In this document: in pieces, positions 51,808 through 61,135 of the stretch
How positions within the stretch are numbered: position 1 is the first letter of the stretch
How the letters are laid out: every line of letters starts with the position of its first letter
NCBI GenBank assembly: GCA_963764195.1
Contig: CAVXRG010000003.1
Span: 620,001-684,000, forward strand
Origin: JBDSSS01 sp963764195
GTDB lineage: Bacteria > Actinomycetota > Actinomycetes > Actinomycetales > Dermatophilaceae
Direction of reading: 5' to 3'
DNA length: 64,000 nt
The notes under the pieces: model-generated
Databases searched by the model: none
The model's input: only the letters and a program-made list of their open reading frames with translations
What the model was told of the DNA's origin: nothing
Made by a program: the position numbers and the translations under genes

Positions 51808-52013
51808 AAAGTCTTCACCCTCCACCTGAGGTCGAGACCGTGGCGGCTGTCCACGGCCGGCGGGGACGGCGGCATACCGAGTCGGCGCCGAAGGGGCCGC
51901 GATCGCCGGCTCGGTGCGGCCCCGGGGCGGCGCCCGCGACCCCGTCCGGCGCGAGCTGGTGGCGGGTGGGGACACCCTCGGACGACACGCCGAGGAGTGT
52001 CCCGGGCGAGGCT

Positions 52014-52019
52014 TAGACT
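52014..52019 (+). promoter_or_regulatory. dnaE: -10 box of a leaderless dnaE promoter
   Basis: TAGACT ends eight bases before the dnaE ATG; no ribosome site between. The same TAGACT word precedes two other genes in the window. The 220-base gap after rluD otherwise shows no clear structure. Confidence 0.55.
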
Positions 52020-52027
52020 CATCCACG

Positions 52028-55000
52028 ATGTCGAACCATGCCGCACCCTCCCCAGCCACCGACCCGAGCTTCGTGCACCTGCACGTGCACACGGAGTACT
52101 CGATGCTCGACGGTGCGGCGCGCATCGGCGACCTCTTCACCGAGGCCGCCCGGATGGGGATGCCGGCGCTCGCGACGACCGACCACGGCTACGTCTTCGG
52201 GGCCTATGAGTTCTGGAAGAAGTCGCAGGGCACCGGTGTCAAGCCGATCATCGGGGTCGAGGCCTACATCACGCCCGGCACGCACCGCAGCGACCGCACC
52301 AAGGTCAAGTGGGGCGACGGCGGTCGCGACGACATCTCCGGCGGCGGCGCCTACACGCACATGACGATGCTCGCCCAGAACAACGAGGGCATGCACAACC
52401 TCTTCCGGATGAGCTCGATCGCCTCGCTCGACCAGGTCTACACGAAATGGCCGCGGATCGACCGCGAGCTGCTCTCGACCTACGGCAAGGGCCTCATCGT
52501 CACGACGGGCTGCCCGTCGAGCGAGATCCAGACCAAGCTGCGCTTCGGGATGTACGACGAGGCGCGCGAGACGGCCGCCGAGCTCCGCGACATCTTCGGC
52601 GCCGAGAACGTCTACTGCGAGCTGATGGACCACGGCCTCGAGATCGAGCGGCGCGTCCAGAAGGACCTCATCCGCCTCGCCCGCGACCTCAAGCTGCCGC
52701 TCGTCGCGACCAACGACCTGCACTACACCAAGGCCGAGGACGCGAAGTCGCACGCGGCGCTGCTCTGCGTCCAGTCCGGCTCGACGATGATGGACCCGGG
52801 CCGGTTCAAGTTCGACGCCGACGACTTCTACCTCAAGTCCGCCCAGGAGATGCGCCACCTCTGGCGCGAGCTGCCCGAGGCCTGCGACAACACGCTGCTC
52901 ATCGCCGAGCGCTGCGAGGTCTCCTTCACCGAGGGCGAGGGCCGGTTCATGCCACGCTTCGGCTGCCCCGAGGGGGAGACCGAGACCTCGTGGTTCATCA
53001 AGGAGGTCGAGACCGGGCTGCGGCGCCGGTTCCCCCACGGGGTGCCGGACTACGCGCGCAAGCAGGCGGCGTTCGAGCAGGACGTCATCGTCTCCAAGGG
53101 CTACCCGGGCTACTTCCTCGTCGTGGCCGACTTCATCAACTGGGCCAAGGACAACGGCATCCGGGTCGGGCCGGGTCGCGGCTCGGGCGCCGGGTCGATG
53201 TGTGCCTACGCGATGGGCATCACCGACCTCGACCCCGTGCCGCACGGCCTGATCTTCGAGCGCTTCCTCAACCCCGAGCGCATGTCGATGCCCGACTTCG
53301 ACGTCGACTTCGACGAGCGCCGCCGCGGTGAGGTGATCCGCTACGTCACGGAGAAGTACGGCGAGGAGCGCGTCGCCCAGATCGTCACCTACGGAACGAT
53401 CAAGGCCAAGCAGGCGGTCAAGGACGCGAGCCGCGTGCTCGGCCACCCCTTCTCGATGGGCGAGAAGCTCACCAAGGCGATGCCGCCCGCCGTGATGGGC
53501 AAGGACATCCCCCTCTCGGGGATCTTCGACCCGAGCCACAAGCGCTACAACGAGGCGGCCGACTTCCGGGCCGTCCACGCCGAGGACCCCGCCGCGCAGG
53601 AGGTCGTCGCGATGGCGCTCGGCCTCGAGGGGCTCAAGCGCCAGTGGGGCGTCCATGCGGCCGGCGTCATCATGAGCAGCGAGCCGCTCGTCGACGTCAT
53701 CCCGATCATGCGCCGCCTGCAGGACGGGCAGATCATCACCCAGTTCGACTACCCGAGCTGCGAGTCGCTCGGCCTGGTCAAGATGGACTTCCTCGGCCTG
53801 CGCAACCTCACGATCCTCGACGACGCCATCGAGAACATCAAGCTCAACCGCGACGAGGACATCGACCTCGACGAGCTGTCCAAGACCCTCGACGACCGGG
53901 CCACCTACGACCTGCTCGGGCGCGGCGACACCCTCGGGGTCTTCCAGCTCGACGGCGGCGGCATGCGCTCGCTGCTGCGGCTCATGCAGCCGGACAACTT
54001 CGAGGACATCTCGGCCGCCCTCGCGCTCTACCGACCGGGCCCGATGGGCGTCAACGCCCACACGAACTTCGCGCTGCGCAAGAACGGCAAGCAGGAGGTC
54101 GTCCCGCTCGACCCCAAGCTGAAGGGGCTGCTCCAGCCCGAGATGGTCGAGGCCCTCGACCCGATCCTCGGGATGACCTACGGCCTGGTGATCTACCAGG
54201 AGCAGGTCATGGAGATCGCCCAGAAGCTCGCCGGCTACAGCCTCGGCACCGCCGACCTGCTCCGCCGCGCGATGGGCAAGAAGAAGAAGGAGGTCCTCGA
54301 CGCCGAGTACGTCCCCTTCTCGACCGGCATGAAGGACCAGGGCTTCAACGAGGCCTCGGTCAAGGCGCTCTGGGACGTCCTCGTGCCCTTCTCCGACTAC
54401 GCCTTCAACAAGGCGCACACGGCGGCCTACGGGCTCGTCTCCTACTGGACCGGCTACCTCAAGGCGAACTACCCGGCCGAGTACATGGCCGCCCTGCTCA
54501 CGAGCGTCCGCGACGACAAGGACAAGTCGGCCCTCTACCTCAACGAGTGCCGGCACATGGGCATCAAGGTGCTTCCGCCCGACGTCAACGAGTCGATCGC
54601 CAACTTCGCGGCCGTCGGCACCGACATCCGCTTCGGCCTCGCCGCGATCCGCAACGTCGGGCTGCCCGTCGTCCAGGCGATCATCAAGGCCCGCGAGGAG
54701 AAGGGCGCCTACGCGTCGTTCAAGGACTTCCTCTCGAAGGTGCCCGCCGTCGTGTGCAACAAGCGCACCATCGAGTCGCTCATCAAGGGCGGCGCCTTCG
54801 ACTCGCTCGGTGAGAGCCGGCGCGGCCAGGTCGAGGTGCACGAGCGCTACGTCGACGCCCTCGTCGAGGTCAAGAAGCAGGAGGCGATCGGCCAGGACAG
54901 CCTCTTCGCCAGCTTCGGTGACGAGCCCGACGCCGACGCCGGTGGGCCCGGTGCGTTCGACGGGCTGCCCGCCGTGCCGTCGGGGGAGTGGGACAAGGCG

Positions 55001-55624
55001 ACCCTGCTCTCGTTCGAGCGGGAGATGCTCGGTCTCTACGTCTCCGACCACCCGCTCTTCGGCATCGAGCACATCCTCGCGACCCACGCCGACACCCCGA
55101 TCGCGTCGCTGCACGGCGAGGACGGCAAGCCCGACGGCACGACGGTGACGGTGGCCGGGCTGATCACGAGCCTCCAGCTCAAGCGCACCAAGAAGGGGGA
55201 CCTCTGGGCGATCGCCACCGTCGAGGACCTCGACGGTGCGGTCGAGTGCCTCTTCTTCCCCTCCGCCTACATGACCTTCTCGACGATGCTCGCTCAGGAC
55301 ACCGTCTGCGCGGTCAAGGGCCGGGTGAGCGCCCGGGACGACTCGATCTCGATCTTCGCCCAGGAGCTGACGATCCCCGACATCAAGGAGGGCCCGCGCG
55401 GGCCGGTCGTGCTCACGCTGCCGCTCGGGCGCGCGACGGCGGCGGTCGCGGAGCGGCTCAAGCGCGTCCTCGGGGAGCACCCCGGTGCGACGGAGGTCCA
55501 GGTCAAGCTCACCCAGCCGGGGCGGTCCGTGCTGATGTCCCTCGACGACTCGCTCCGGGTCAACGCCACGTCCGCCCTCTTCGGCGACCTCAAGGCGCTG
55601 CTCGGGCCGGCCTGCCTCAGCTGA
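52028..55624 (+). CDS. dnaE: DNA polymerase III subunit alpha (replicative, DnaE1)
   Basis: A 1198-residue replicative polymerase. N-terminal PHP domain (FVHLHVHTEYSMLDGAARI), the polymerase active site with MPDFDVDFDERRR (PDFDVDF 422-428) after GPGRGSGAGSMCAYAMGITDLDP, then the thumb/fingers, helix-hairpin region, an OB domain (TVTVAGLITSLQLKRTKKGDLWAIATVEDLDG) and the C-terminal tau-binding part. Length and PHP residues fit DnaE1, so proofreading by PHP is possible as in mycobacteria. ATG 52028 fits the leaderless box. An open frame extends upstream without coding character. Confidence 0.97.
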   Translation: MSNHAAPSPATDPSFVHLHVHTEYSMLDGAARIGDLFTEAARMGMPALATTDHGYVFGAYEFWKKSQGTGVKPIIGVEAYITPGTHRSDRTKVKWGDGGRDDISGGGAYTHMTMLAQNNEGMHNLFRMSSIASLDQVYTKWPRIDRELLSTYGKGLIVTTGCPSSEIQTKLRFGMYDEARETAAELRDIFGAENVYCELMDHGLEIERRVQKDLIRLARDLKLPLVATNDLHYTKAEDAKSHAALLCVQSGSTMMDPGRFKFDADDFYLKSAQEMRHLWRELPEACDNTLLIAERCEVSFTEGEGRFMPRFGCPEGETETSWFIKEVETGLRRRFPHGVPDYARKQAAFEQDVIVSKGYPGYFLVVADFINWAKDNGIRVGPGRGSGAGSMCAYAMGITDLDPVPHGLIFERFLNPERMSMPDFDVDFDERRRGEVIRYVTEKYGEERVAQIVTYGTIKAKQAVKDASRVLGHPFSMGEKLTKAMPPAVMGKDIPLSGIFDPSHKRYNEAADFRAVHAEDPAAQEVVAMALGLEGLKRQWGVHAAGVIMSSEPLVDVIPIMRRLQDGQIITQFDYPSCESLGLVKMDFLGLRNLTILDDAIENIKLNRDEDIDLDELSKTLDDRATYDLLGRGDTLGVFQLDGGGMRSLLRLMQPDNFEDISAALALYRPGPMGVNAHTNFALRKNGKQEVVPLDPKLKGLLQPEMVEALDPILGMTYGLVIYQEQVMEIAQKLAGYSLGTADLLRRAMGKKKKEVLDAEYVPFSTGMKDQGFNEASVKALWDVLVPFSDYAFNKAHTAAYGLVSYWTGYLKANYPAEYMAALLTSVRDDKDKSALYLNECRHMGIKVLPPDVNESIANFAAVGTDIRFGLAAIRNVGLPVVQAIIKAREEKGAYASFKDFLSKVPAVVCNKRTIESLIKGGAFDSLGESRRGQVEVHERYVDALVEVKKQEAIGQDSLFASFGDEPDADAGGPGAFDGLPAVPSGEWDKATLLSFEREMLGLYVSDHPLFGIEHILATHADTPIASLHGEDGKPDGTTVTVAGLITSLQLKRTKKGDLWAIATVEDLDGAVECLFFPSAYMTFSTMLAQDTVCAVKGRVSARDDSISIFAQELTIPDIKEGPRGPVVLTLPLGRATAAVAERLKRVLGEHPGATEVQVKLTQPGRSVLMSLDDSLRVNATSALFGDLKALLGPACLS

Positions 55625-55711
55625 GCCGGTCGTGACCCTCGCGCCGACGAGGTATGCCGCTGGGCTGCCGTGCTGGGTCGGCGCAGTGCCGTCCGCGGCG
55701 CTGGTGGACCG

Positions 55712-56818
55712 ATGAGGGCAACGGACCGGCGTCGCCTGCGGCGTGAGCGCCTCGCGGCCCAGGGCCTGCACCCGGTGCTCGGGACGGCCGGCTCCCCAGC
55801 GACCGCGCTCTCGGTCGTGCAGCGCCTCGGCGCGCTCCAGGCGCAGGAGTACGGCAGCGGGGCGTGGTCGCTCGGGGTCCGGGCGGGCCTCACCCGCGCC
55901 GAGGTGGAGCAGGCGGTGCGCGACCGCGAGATCGTGCGCACCTGGCCGATGAGGGGCACCATCCACTGGGTCCCGGCCGCCGACGTCCGCTGGATGTGCC
56001 GGCTGCTCGCGGCCCCGCGGTCCACGCAGCTGGCGACCCGCTACGCCCAGCTCGGCATCACCGGGCGCGACATCGAGGCGAGCGGGGCCCTCTTCGAGAC
56101 CCGCCTCGAGGAGCCGGTCAGTCGGCCCGACCTGCTGGCGATGCTCACCGAGAGCGGCGTCGACCCGTCCGGCCAGCGCGCCTACCACCTCGTCGCGCAC
56201 CACTGCATGACCGGCCTGCTCTGCCAGGGGCCGCTCCTCGGGCGCCAGCCGAGCTTCGTGCTCGTCGACGCGTGGGTGCCGGTGTCGCACGCGCCGAGCC
56301 GGGAGGAGGGCCTCGCCCTCGTCGCCGAGCGCTACCTGCGCGGCCACGGGCCCGTGACGGAGAAGGACCTCGCCGGCTGGCTGCTCAAGCCGCTGCGCCT
56401 GGTCCGCGAGGCGCTCTCACTGCTCGGCGACGACGTCCGGCGCGAGGAGCTCGCCGGGGTCACCTGGCTGCGGCACGCCGACGCCCATCCGGTGCCCGCC
56501 GGGCCGGCCGGGGTGCACCTGCTGCCCCAGTGGGACGAGCTCCTCCTCGGCTACAAGAGCCGCGACGTCGTGCTCGACCCTGCCGATGCCGCGCGGGTCG
56601 TCCCGAGCCGGAACATGGTCTTCCGGCCGGCACTCGTCGTCGACGGGGAGGTTCGCGGGGTGTGGCACCGGCGAGAGAGCCGCGGACGGGCCGTCATCGA
56701 GGTCGAGGCCTTTGCGCCGCTGTCGGCTCGGGTGCGGGCGCTGCTCGAGGGTGCCGCAGCGGCCCATGGACACCATCTCGGCACCGACGTCGACCTCCGC
56801 CTCACGGTGGGGGACTGA
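55712..56818 (+). CDS. winged-helix DNA glycosylase of the AlkZ/YcaQ-like family
   Basis: A 368-residue protein of the HTH_42 family. The QxQ catalytic motif QAQE (Gln43, Gln45) is in LGALQAQEYGSGAWSLGVR, followed by MRGTIHWVPAADVRWM and tandem winged helices, ending with a beta domain containing LLPQWDELLLGYKSRDVVL. Characterised members unhook interstrand crosslinks or remove alkylated bases. ATG 55712 follows GGTGG and 87 bases of spacer after dnaE. Its stop is three bases before the next gene, so the pair is an operon. Substrate not predictable. Confidence 0.85.
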   Translation: MRATDRRRLRRERLAAQGLHPVLGTAGSPATALSVVQRLGALQAQEYGSGAWSLGVRAGLTRAEVEQAVRDREIVRTWPMRGTIHWVPAADVRWMCRLLAAPRSTQLATRYAQLGITGRDIEASGALFETRLEEPVSRPDLLAMLTESGVDPSGQRAYHLVAHHCMTGLLCQGPLLGRQPSFVLVDAWVPVSHAPSREEGLALVAERYLRGHGPVTEKDLAGWLLKPLRLVREALSLLGDDVRREELAGVTWLRHADAHPVPAGPAGVHLLPQWDELLLGYKSRDVVLDPADAARVVPSRNMVFRPALVVDGEVRGVWHRRESRGRAVIEVEAFAPLSARVRALLEGAAAAHGHHLGTDVDLRLTVGD

Positions 56819-56821
56819 GAC

Positions 56822-57781
56822 GTGGCCCGGGGAGCCGTCCCGCCCTCGCCCCTGCCGCCCCGCCACGGGGTCGACGCGCAACGGATCCGGATGCCGCAGG
56901 AGGGGCAGTGGGCCACGCTGCGTGACCACCTCGTCGAGCGGCTCGCCGCCGGGCTGGGCGCGGCCGAGGTGGACCGCAAGCTGGAGGCGGGGGAGTTCGT
57001 CGACGCGTCCGGACGTCCGGTGCGGCCCGACGCGCCCTTCGTGCCGCGTGACGTCGTGTGGACCCACCGCGACCTCCCGGACGCGCCCGATGCGAGGAGC
57101 GGGCTCGACGGCACCGACCGCCTCGACCGGACCGTGCCCGAGATCGTGGTCCTGCACCAGGACGACCGGCTCGTCGTCATCGACAAGCCGCACGACGTGG
57201 CCACGATGCCGAGGGGCCGGCACGTGGCGCGGAGCGCGCTGGCCCGCACCCGGGTGCTCACCGGCCTTCCCCGCCTCACCCCGGCCCACCGCCTCGACCG
57301 GCCGACCGCCGGTGTGCTGATGTTCACGACGGAGCAGCGGTGGCGGGGCGCCTACCAGGGCGTCTTCGCAGCGGGCCTCGCGCACAAGGAATACCTCGCG
57401 GTGGCGCCGGTGCGAGGCGACCTCACGCTGCCGACCGTCCGGCGCTCGCACCTCGTCAAGGAGCACGGCGTGCACCAGGCGAGGGAGGTGGTGGCTGCGG
57501 CCCCCAACGCGGAGACGCTCGTCGAGCTCGTGACCCACCGGGGGGAGCTGGGCGGCTACCGGCTCACGCCCCGGACCGGCCGCACCCACCAGCTGCGGTG
57601 CCAGCTGGCGGGACTCGGCCTGCCCATCCTCGGGGACCCGCTCTACCCGGTCGAGCGCGAGCCCGTCCCGGGCGAGCACCCGCTCCAGCTCCTCGCGGCG
57701 GTGCTCGAGTTCGAGGACCCCGTCGACGGCTCGCGGCGCCGCTTCGTCAGCGGTCGGGGCCTGGCGGCCTGGCCGGGCTGA
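56822..57781 (+). CDS. RluA family pseudouridine synthase, second copy
   Basis: A 319-residue pseudouridine synthase of the YlyB/TruC-like actinobacterial branch. The catalytic Asp159 is in AHRLDRPTAGVLMFT, with HKEYLAVAPV and TPRTGRTHQLRCQLAGLGLPILGDPLYP. Instead of an S4 domain it has an N-terminal extension (1-105) with EGQWATLRDHLVERL and DVVWTHRDLPDAP. RNA target unknown. GTG 56822 starts three bases after the AlkZ-like gene. Confidence 0.9.
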   Translation: MARGAVPPSPLPPRHGVDAQRIRMPQEGQWATLRDHLVERLAAGLGAAEVDRKLEAGEFVDASGRPVRPDAPFVPRDVVWTHRDLPDAPDARSGLDGTDRLDRTVPEIVVLHQDDRLVVIDKPHDVATMPRGRHVARSALARTRVLTGLPRLTPAHRLDRPTAGVLMFTTEQRWRGAYQGVFAAGLAHKEYLAVAPVRGDLTLPTVRRSHLVKEHGVHQAREVVAAAPNAETLVELVTHRGELGGYRLTPRTGRTHQLRCQLAGLGLPILGDPLYPVEREPVPGEHPLQLLAAVLEFEDPVDGSRRRFVSGRGLAAWPG

Positions 57782-57862
57782 CCTGGCGAGCCGCCCCTCG
57801 GCGTTCACCGGGTGGTCGAGACCCGGTCGGATTCTCGCCGCGCGGTTGTCGGACTGCGCACC

Positions 57863-57868
57863 TAGGGT
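57863..57868 (+). promoter_or_regulatory. -10 box of the secreted nuclease gene
   Basis: TAGGGT fits TANNNT, about 45 bases before the ATG, with a ribosome site AGGAGGA close to the start. No good -35. Confidence 0.35.
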
Positions 57869-57913
57869 GTCGGGGGACCGTGGAGGTGCCCGGTCCTAGG
57901 AGGAAGCACACAC

Positions 57914-60900
57914 ATGCAGTCATCGCGTTCTGTTCTGTCACGGCTGGCCGCGGGCACCGCGGTCGCCGTGGCGCTGGGGGTGGTGCCGGCGATCGCCGGT
58001 GCCCCCGCGGCGTCGGCCCTGCCGACCGGCCTGCTCTTCACCGAGTACGTCGAGGGGTCGGGCAACAACAAGGCCCTGGAGATCTACAACGGCACGAGCG
58101 CCGCCGTCGACCTCGCCGCCGACGGCTACAGCGTCAAGATCTTCTCCAACGGGGGGACCACGGCGAGCCCGATCACCCTCGACGGGACGGTCGCCCCGGG
58201 CGACGTCTTCGTCCTCGGCAACAGCAACTCGGCCAACGACCCGGCCATCCTCGCCGCCGACCAGCTGAGCGGCTCGGTCAACTTCAACGGCAACGACGCC
58301 GTGGCCCTGCTCAAGGGCACCGACCTCGTCGACGTCATCGGCCAGATCGGGGTCAACCCCGGCACCGAGTGGGGCACCGGCCTCACCTCGACCGCGGACA
58401 ACACGATCCGCCGCAAGGAGACGGTGGCCACCGGCGACGCCAACGGATCCGACGTCTTCGACCCCGCCGCCGAGTGGGACGGCTTCGCCACCAACACCGT
58501 CGACGGGCTCGGCGCCTACCCGGGCACCGTCACCCCGGCCGACGACGCCCCGTCCGTCGTCTCGACCGACCCGGCGCGCGGCAACACCGCCGTCGAGCGG
58601 GACGCGGTCGTCACCGTCACCTTCTCCGAGCCGGTCACGGCCCCGACCTCCGCCTTCTCGCTCGTCTGCTCGACGAGCGGCACGAAGACGCTGGACGTCA
58701 GGGGTGGCCCGACGACCTTCATCCTCGACCCCGCGACCGACTTCGTCCGGGGTGACTCCTGCACCCTCACGGTGGTCGCTGACAACGTCTCCGACGTCGA
58801 CGCCCAGGACCCGCCGGACCACCCGGCCGCCGACTACACCACGACGTTCGCCGTGCCCCTGACCGACCCGTGCGACGCACCGGTCACCCGGATCCCCGCG
58901 ATCCAGGGCAACGGCGCCACCGCCGCGGTCACCGGTCCGGTCACCACCCGCGGCGTCGTCGTGGGCGACTACGAGGGCCCGCAGCCCGCCCTGCGCGGCT
59001 TCTACCTCCAGGACGCGACCGGGGACGGCGACGCTGCGACGTCCGACGGCATCTTCGTCTTCGACAACGGCGCCGACCGCGTCGCCCTCGGTGACGTCGT
59101 CACCGTGTCCGGAACGGCCGGGGAGTACCAGGGCCAGACCCAGGTCAGCTCGACGTCGGTCACCGCGTGCGGCACCGGCACGGTTGCCCCGACCGACGTC
59201 ACCTTCCCCGTCGCGGACGACACCTACCTCGAGCGCTACGAGGGGATGCTCGTCGAGCTCCCCCAGACGATGTCGGTCACGGAGCACTACCTGCTCGGCC
59301 GCTTCGGCCAGGTGACCCTCTCGCAGGGTGGCCGTCTCCAGCAGCCCACCAATGTCGTCGCGCCGGGCGCGCCGGCAGCGGCGCTGCAGGCCGAGAACGA
59401 CCTGCGCACGATCATTCTCGACGACACGACGAACGACCAGAACGCAGACCCGATCGTCTTCGGGCGCGGTGGCCAGCCCCTCTCGGCGTCGAACACCCTC
59501 CGCGGTGGCGACACGGTGACCGGTCTCACCGGCGTGCTCAACTACACGTGGGGCGGCAACGGCTCGAGCGCCAACGCCTACCGGATCCGTCCGGTCTCGC
59601 CGGACGCGACGGTCGACTTCGCGGCGACGAACCCCCGTCCGGCCACCGCGCCGGCCGTCGGCGGCACGACCCGGGTGGCGGGGATGAACCTGCTCAACTT
59701 CTTCAACACCCTCGACACCTCCGGCAACAACTGCACCGGCGGGGTCGCCGGTTCGCCGATGGACTGCCGCGGCGCCAACACGGCTCTCGAGTTCGAGCGC
59801 CAGTGGCACAAGACGGTCACCGCCGTGAGCGGGACCGGAGCCGACGTCGTCGCCTTCATGGAGATGGAGAACGACGGCTACGGTCCCGACAGCGCCGAGC
59901 AGTTCCTCGTCGACCGGCTCAACGACAAGGACGGCGCCGGGACGTGGGCGATGATCAACGCCGACCGGGGGACCGGCCAGGTCGACGCCCTCGGCAACGA
60001 CGCGATCAAGGTGGGCATGCTCTACAAGCCCGCCGAGGTCACGCCGGTCGGCACGACGGCCGCGCTCAACACCGAGGCGTTCGTCAACGGCGGCGACAAC
60101 GCGCCGCGCAACCGCCCGGCCCTCGCCCAGGCGTTCCGCGACAACACGACCGGCGGCACGTTCGTCGCGTCGGCCAACCACCTCAAGAGCAAGGGCAGCG
60201 CGTGCAGCGTCCCCGACTCCGGTGACGGTCAGGCCAACTGCAACGCGGTCCGGGTGCGGTCGGCGCAGCTGCTCGCCGACTGGCTCGCCTCCGACCCGAC
60301 GGGCACCGGCGACCCCGACACGCTCATCCTCGGAGACCTCAACTCCTACGCCAAGGAGGACCCGATCACCACGCTCGAGGCCGCGGGCTACCGCAACCTC
60401 ATCGAGAAGTTCAACGGCAGCGAGGCCTACTCCTACGCCTTCGACGGGCAGTGGGGCTACCTCGACCACGCGCTCGGCAACGCCGCGATCACCAGCCAGG
60501 TGACCGGGGTGGCGGACTGGCACGTCAACGCCGACGAGCCGGGGATCCTCGACTACAACACGGAGTTCAAGTCGGCCGGACAGGTGGACAGCCTCTACGC
60601 GCCCACCCAGTTCCGGATCTCCGACCACGACCCCGTCATCGTCGGGCTCGACCTCACCAACGACACGTCCGGCTCCGTCACCGCAGCAGGTCTCATCTCG
60701 TCGCCGGCCGGCGCCCTCCCGGCGTCGAGCCGGACCCGTGGCCTCGGCGTCCTCGGGATGGCCTTCGCGCACCGCGCCGGCACGACGACCACGACGGGCC
60801 ACCTGGCCTACTCGGTGATCGGCGCACGCTTCGCCGTCCTCAGCACCTCGGTCGACTCGCTCGTGATCGTCGGCAACGAGGCGACGGTGACGGGTGCCGC

Positions 60901-61060
60901 CAAGGTCAACGGGGCCTCCGGATTCCGCTACACGGTGACGACCTCCGACAGCGGGAGGTCGGACACGGTCCGGATCGTGGTCCGTGACAAGACCGGCTCC
61001 GTCGCCTACGACAGCGGGACCCAGAAGGTCACCGGGCAGGTCATCGTCCGCACCCCCTGA
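57914..61060 (+). CDS. secreted multidomain nuclease (ExeM/NucH-like, endonuclease/exonuclease/phosphatase)
   Basis: A 1048-residue exported protein. Signal peptide 1-36 (basic start, hydrophobic core, ASA-LP cleavage). Then a lamin-tail domain (37-210, FTEYVEGSGNNKALEIYNGTS), a bacterial Ig-like domain (about 213-315, PARGNTAVERDAVVTVTFSEPV), an OB-like region (325-560, FYLQDATGDGDAATSDGIFVF) and an endonuclease/exonuclease/phosphatase domain (570-905) with the MEMEN, LGDLNSY (about 806) and ISDHDPVIV (about 902) motifs. A C-terminal beta-rich domain (925-1048) has no assigned function. No LPXTG or membrane tail is seen, so it is probably released. ExeM/NucH enzymes degrade extracellular DNA. 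Confidence 0.9.
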   Translation: MQSSRSVLSRLAAGTAVAVALGVVPAIAGAPAASALPTGLLFTEYVEGSGNNKALEIYNGTSAAVDLAADGYSVKIFSNGGTTASPITLDGTVAPGDVFVLGNSNSANDPAILAADQLSGSVNFNGNDAVALLKGTDLVDVIGQIGVNPGTEWGTGLTSTADNTIRRKETVATGDANGSDVFDPAAEWDGFATNTVDGLGAYPGTVTPADDAPSVVSTDPARGNTAVERDAVVTVTFSEPVTAPTSAFSLVCSTSGTKTLDVRGGPTTFILDPATDFVRGDSCTLTVVADNVSDVDAQDPPDHPAADYTTTFAVPLTDPCDAPVTRIPAIQGNGATAAVTGPVTTRGVVVGDYEGPQPALRGFYLQDATGDGDAATSDGIFVFDNGADRVALGDVVTVSGTAGEYQGQTQVSSTSVTACGTGTVAPTDVTFPVADDTYLERYEGMLVELPQTMSVTEHYLLGRFGQVTLSQGGRLQQPTNVVAPGAPAAALQAENDLRTIILDDTTNDQNADPIVFGRGGQPLSASNTLRGGDTVTGLTGVLNYTWGGNGSSANAYRIRPVSPDATVDFAATNPRPATAPAVGGTTRVAGMNLLNFFNTLDTSGNNCTGGVAGSPMDCRGANTALEFERQWHKTVTAVSGTGADVVAFMEMENDGYGPDSAEQFLVDRLNDKDGAGTWAMINADRGTGQVDALGNDAIKVGMLYKPAEVTPVGTTAALNTEAFVNGGDNAPRNRPALAQAFRDNTTGGTFVASANHLKSKGSACSVPDSGDGQANCNAVRVRSAQLLADWLASDPTGTGDPDTLILGDLNSYAKEDPITTLEAAGYRNLIEKFNGSEAYSYAFDGQWGYLDHALGNAAITSQVTGVADWHVNADEPGILDYNTEFKSAGQVDSLYAPTQFRISDHDPVIVGLDLTNDTSGSVTAAGLISSPAGALPASSRTRGLGVLGMAFAHRAGTTTTTGHLAYSVIGARFAVLSTSVDSLVIVGNEATVTGAAKVNGASGFRYTVTTSDSGRSDTVRIVVRDKTGSVAYDSGTQKVTGQVIVRTP

Positions 61061-61075
61061 CCCGTCGCACCGCCT

Positions 61076-61111
61076 CGAGCGCCCCCGGAGCCACCGCCCC
61101 GGGGGCGTTCG
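61076..61111 (+). terminator. terminator after the secreted nuclease gene
   Basis: A 13-bp stem (61076-61088 with 61099-61111) including one G-U pair, 10-base loop, 16 bases after the stop. Confidence 0.8.
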
Positions 61112-61123
61112 CGCGTCCCGACC

Positions 61124-61129
61124 TAGACT
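61124..61129 (+). promoter_or_regulatory. -10 box of a leaderless S9 peptidase promoter
   Basis: TAGACT ends six bases before GTG 61136, immediately after the preceding terminator; no ribosome site. Confidence 0.55.
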
Positions 61130-61135
61130 CACCCC

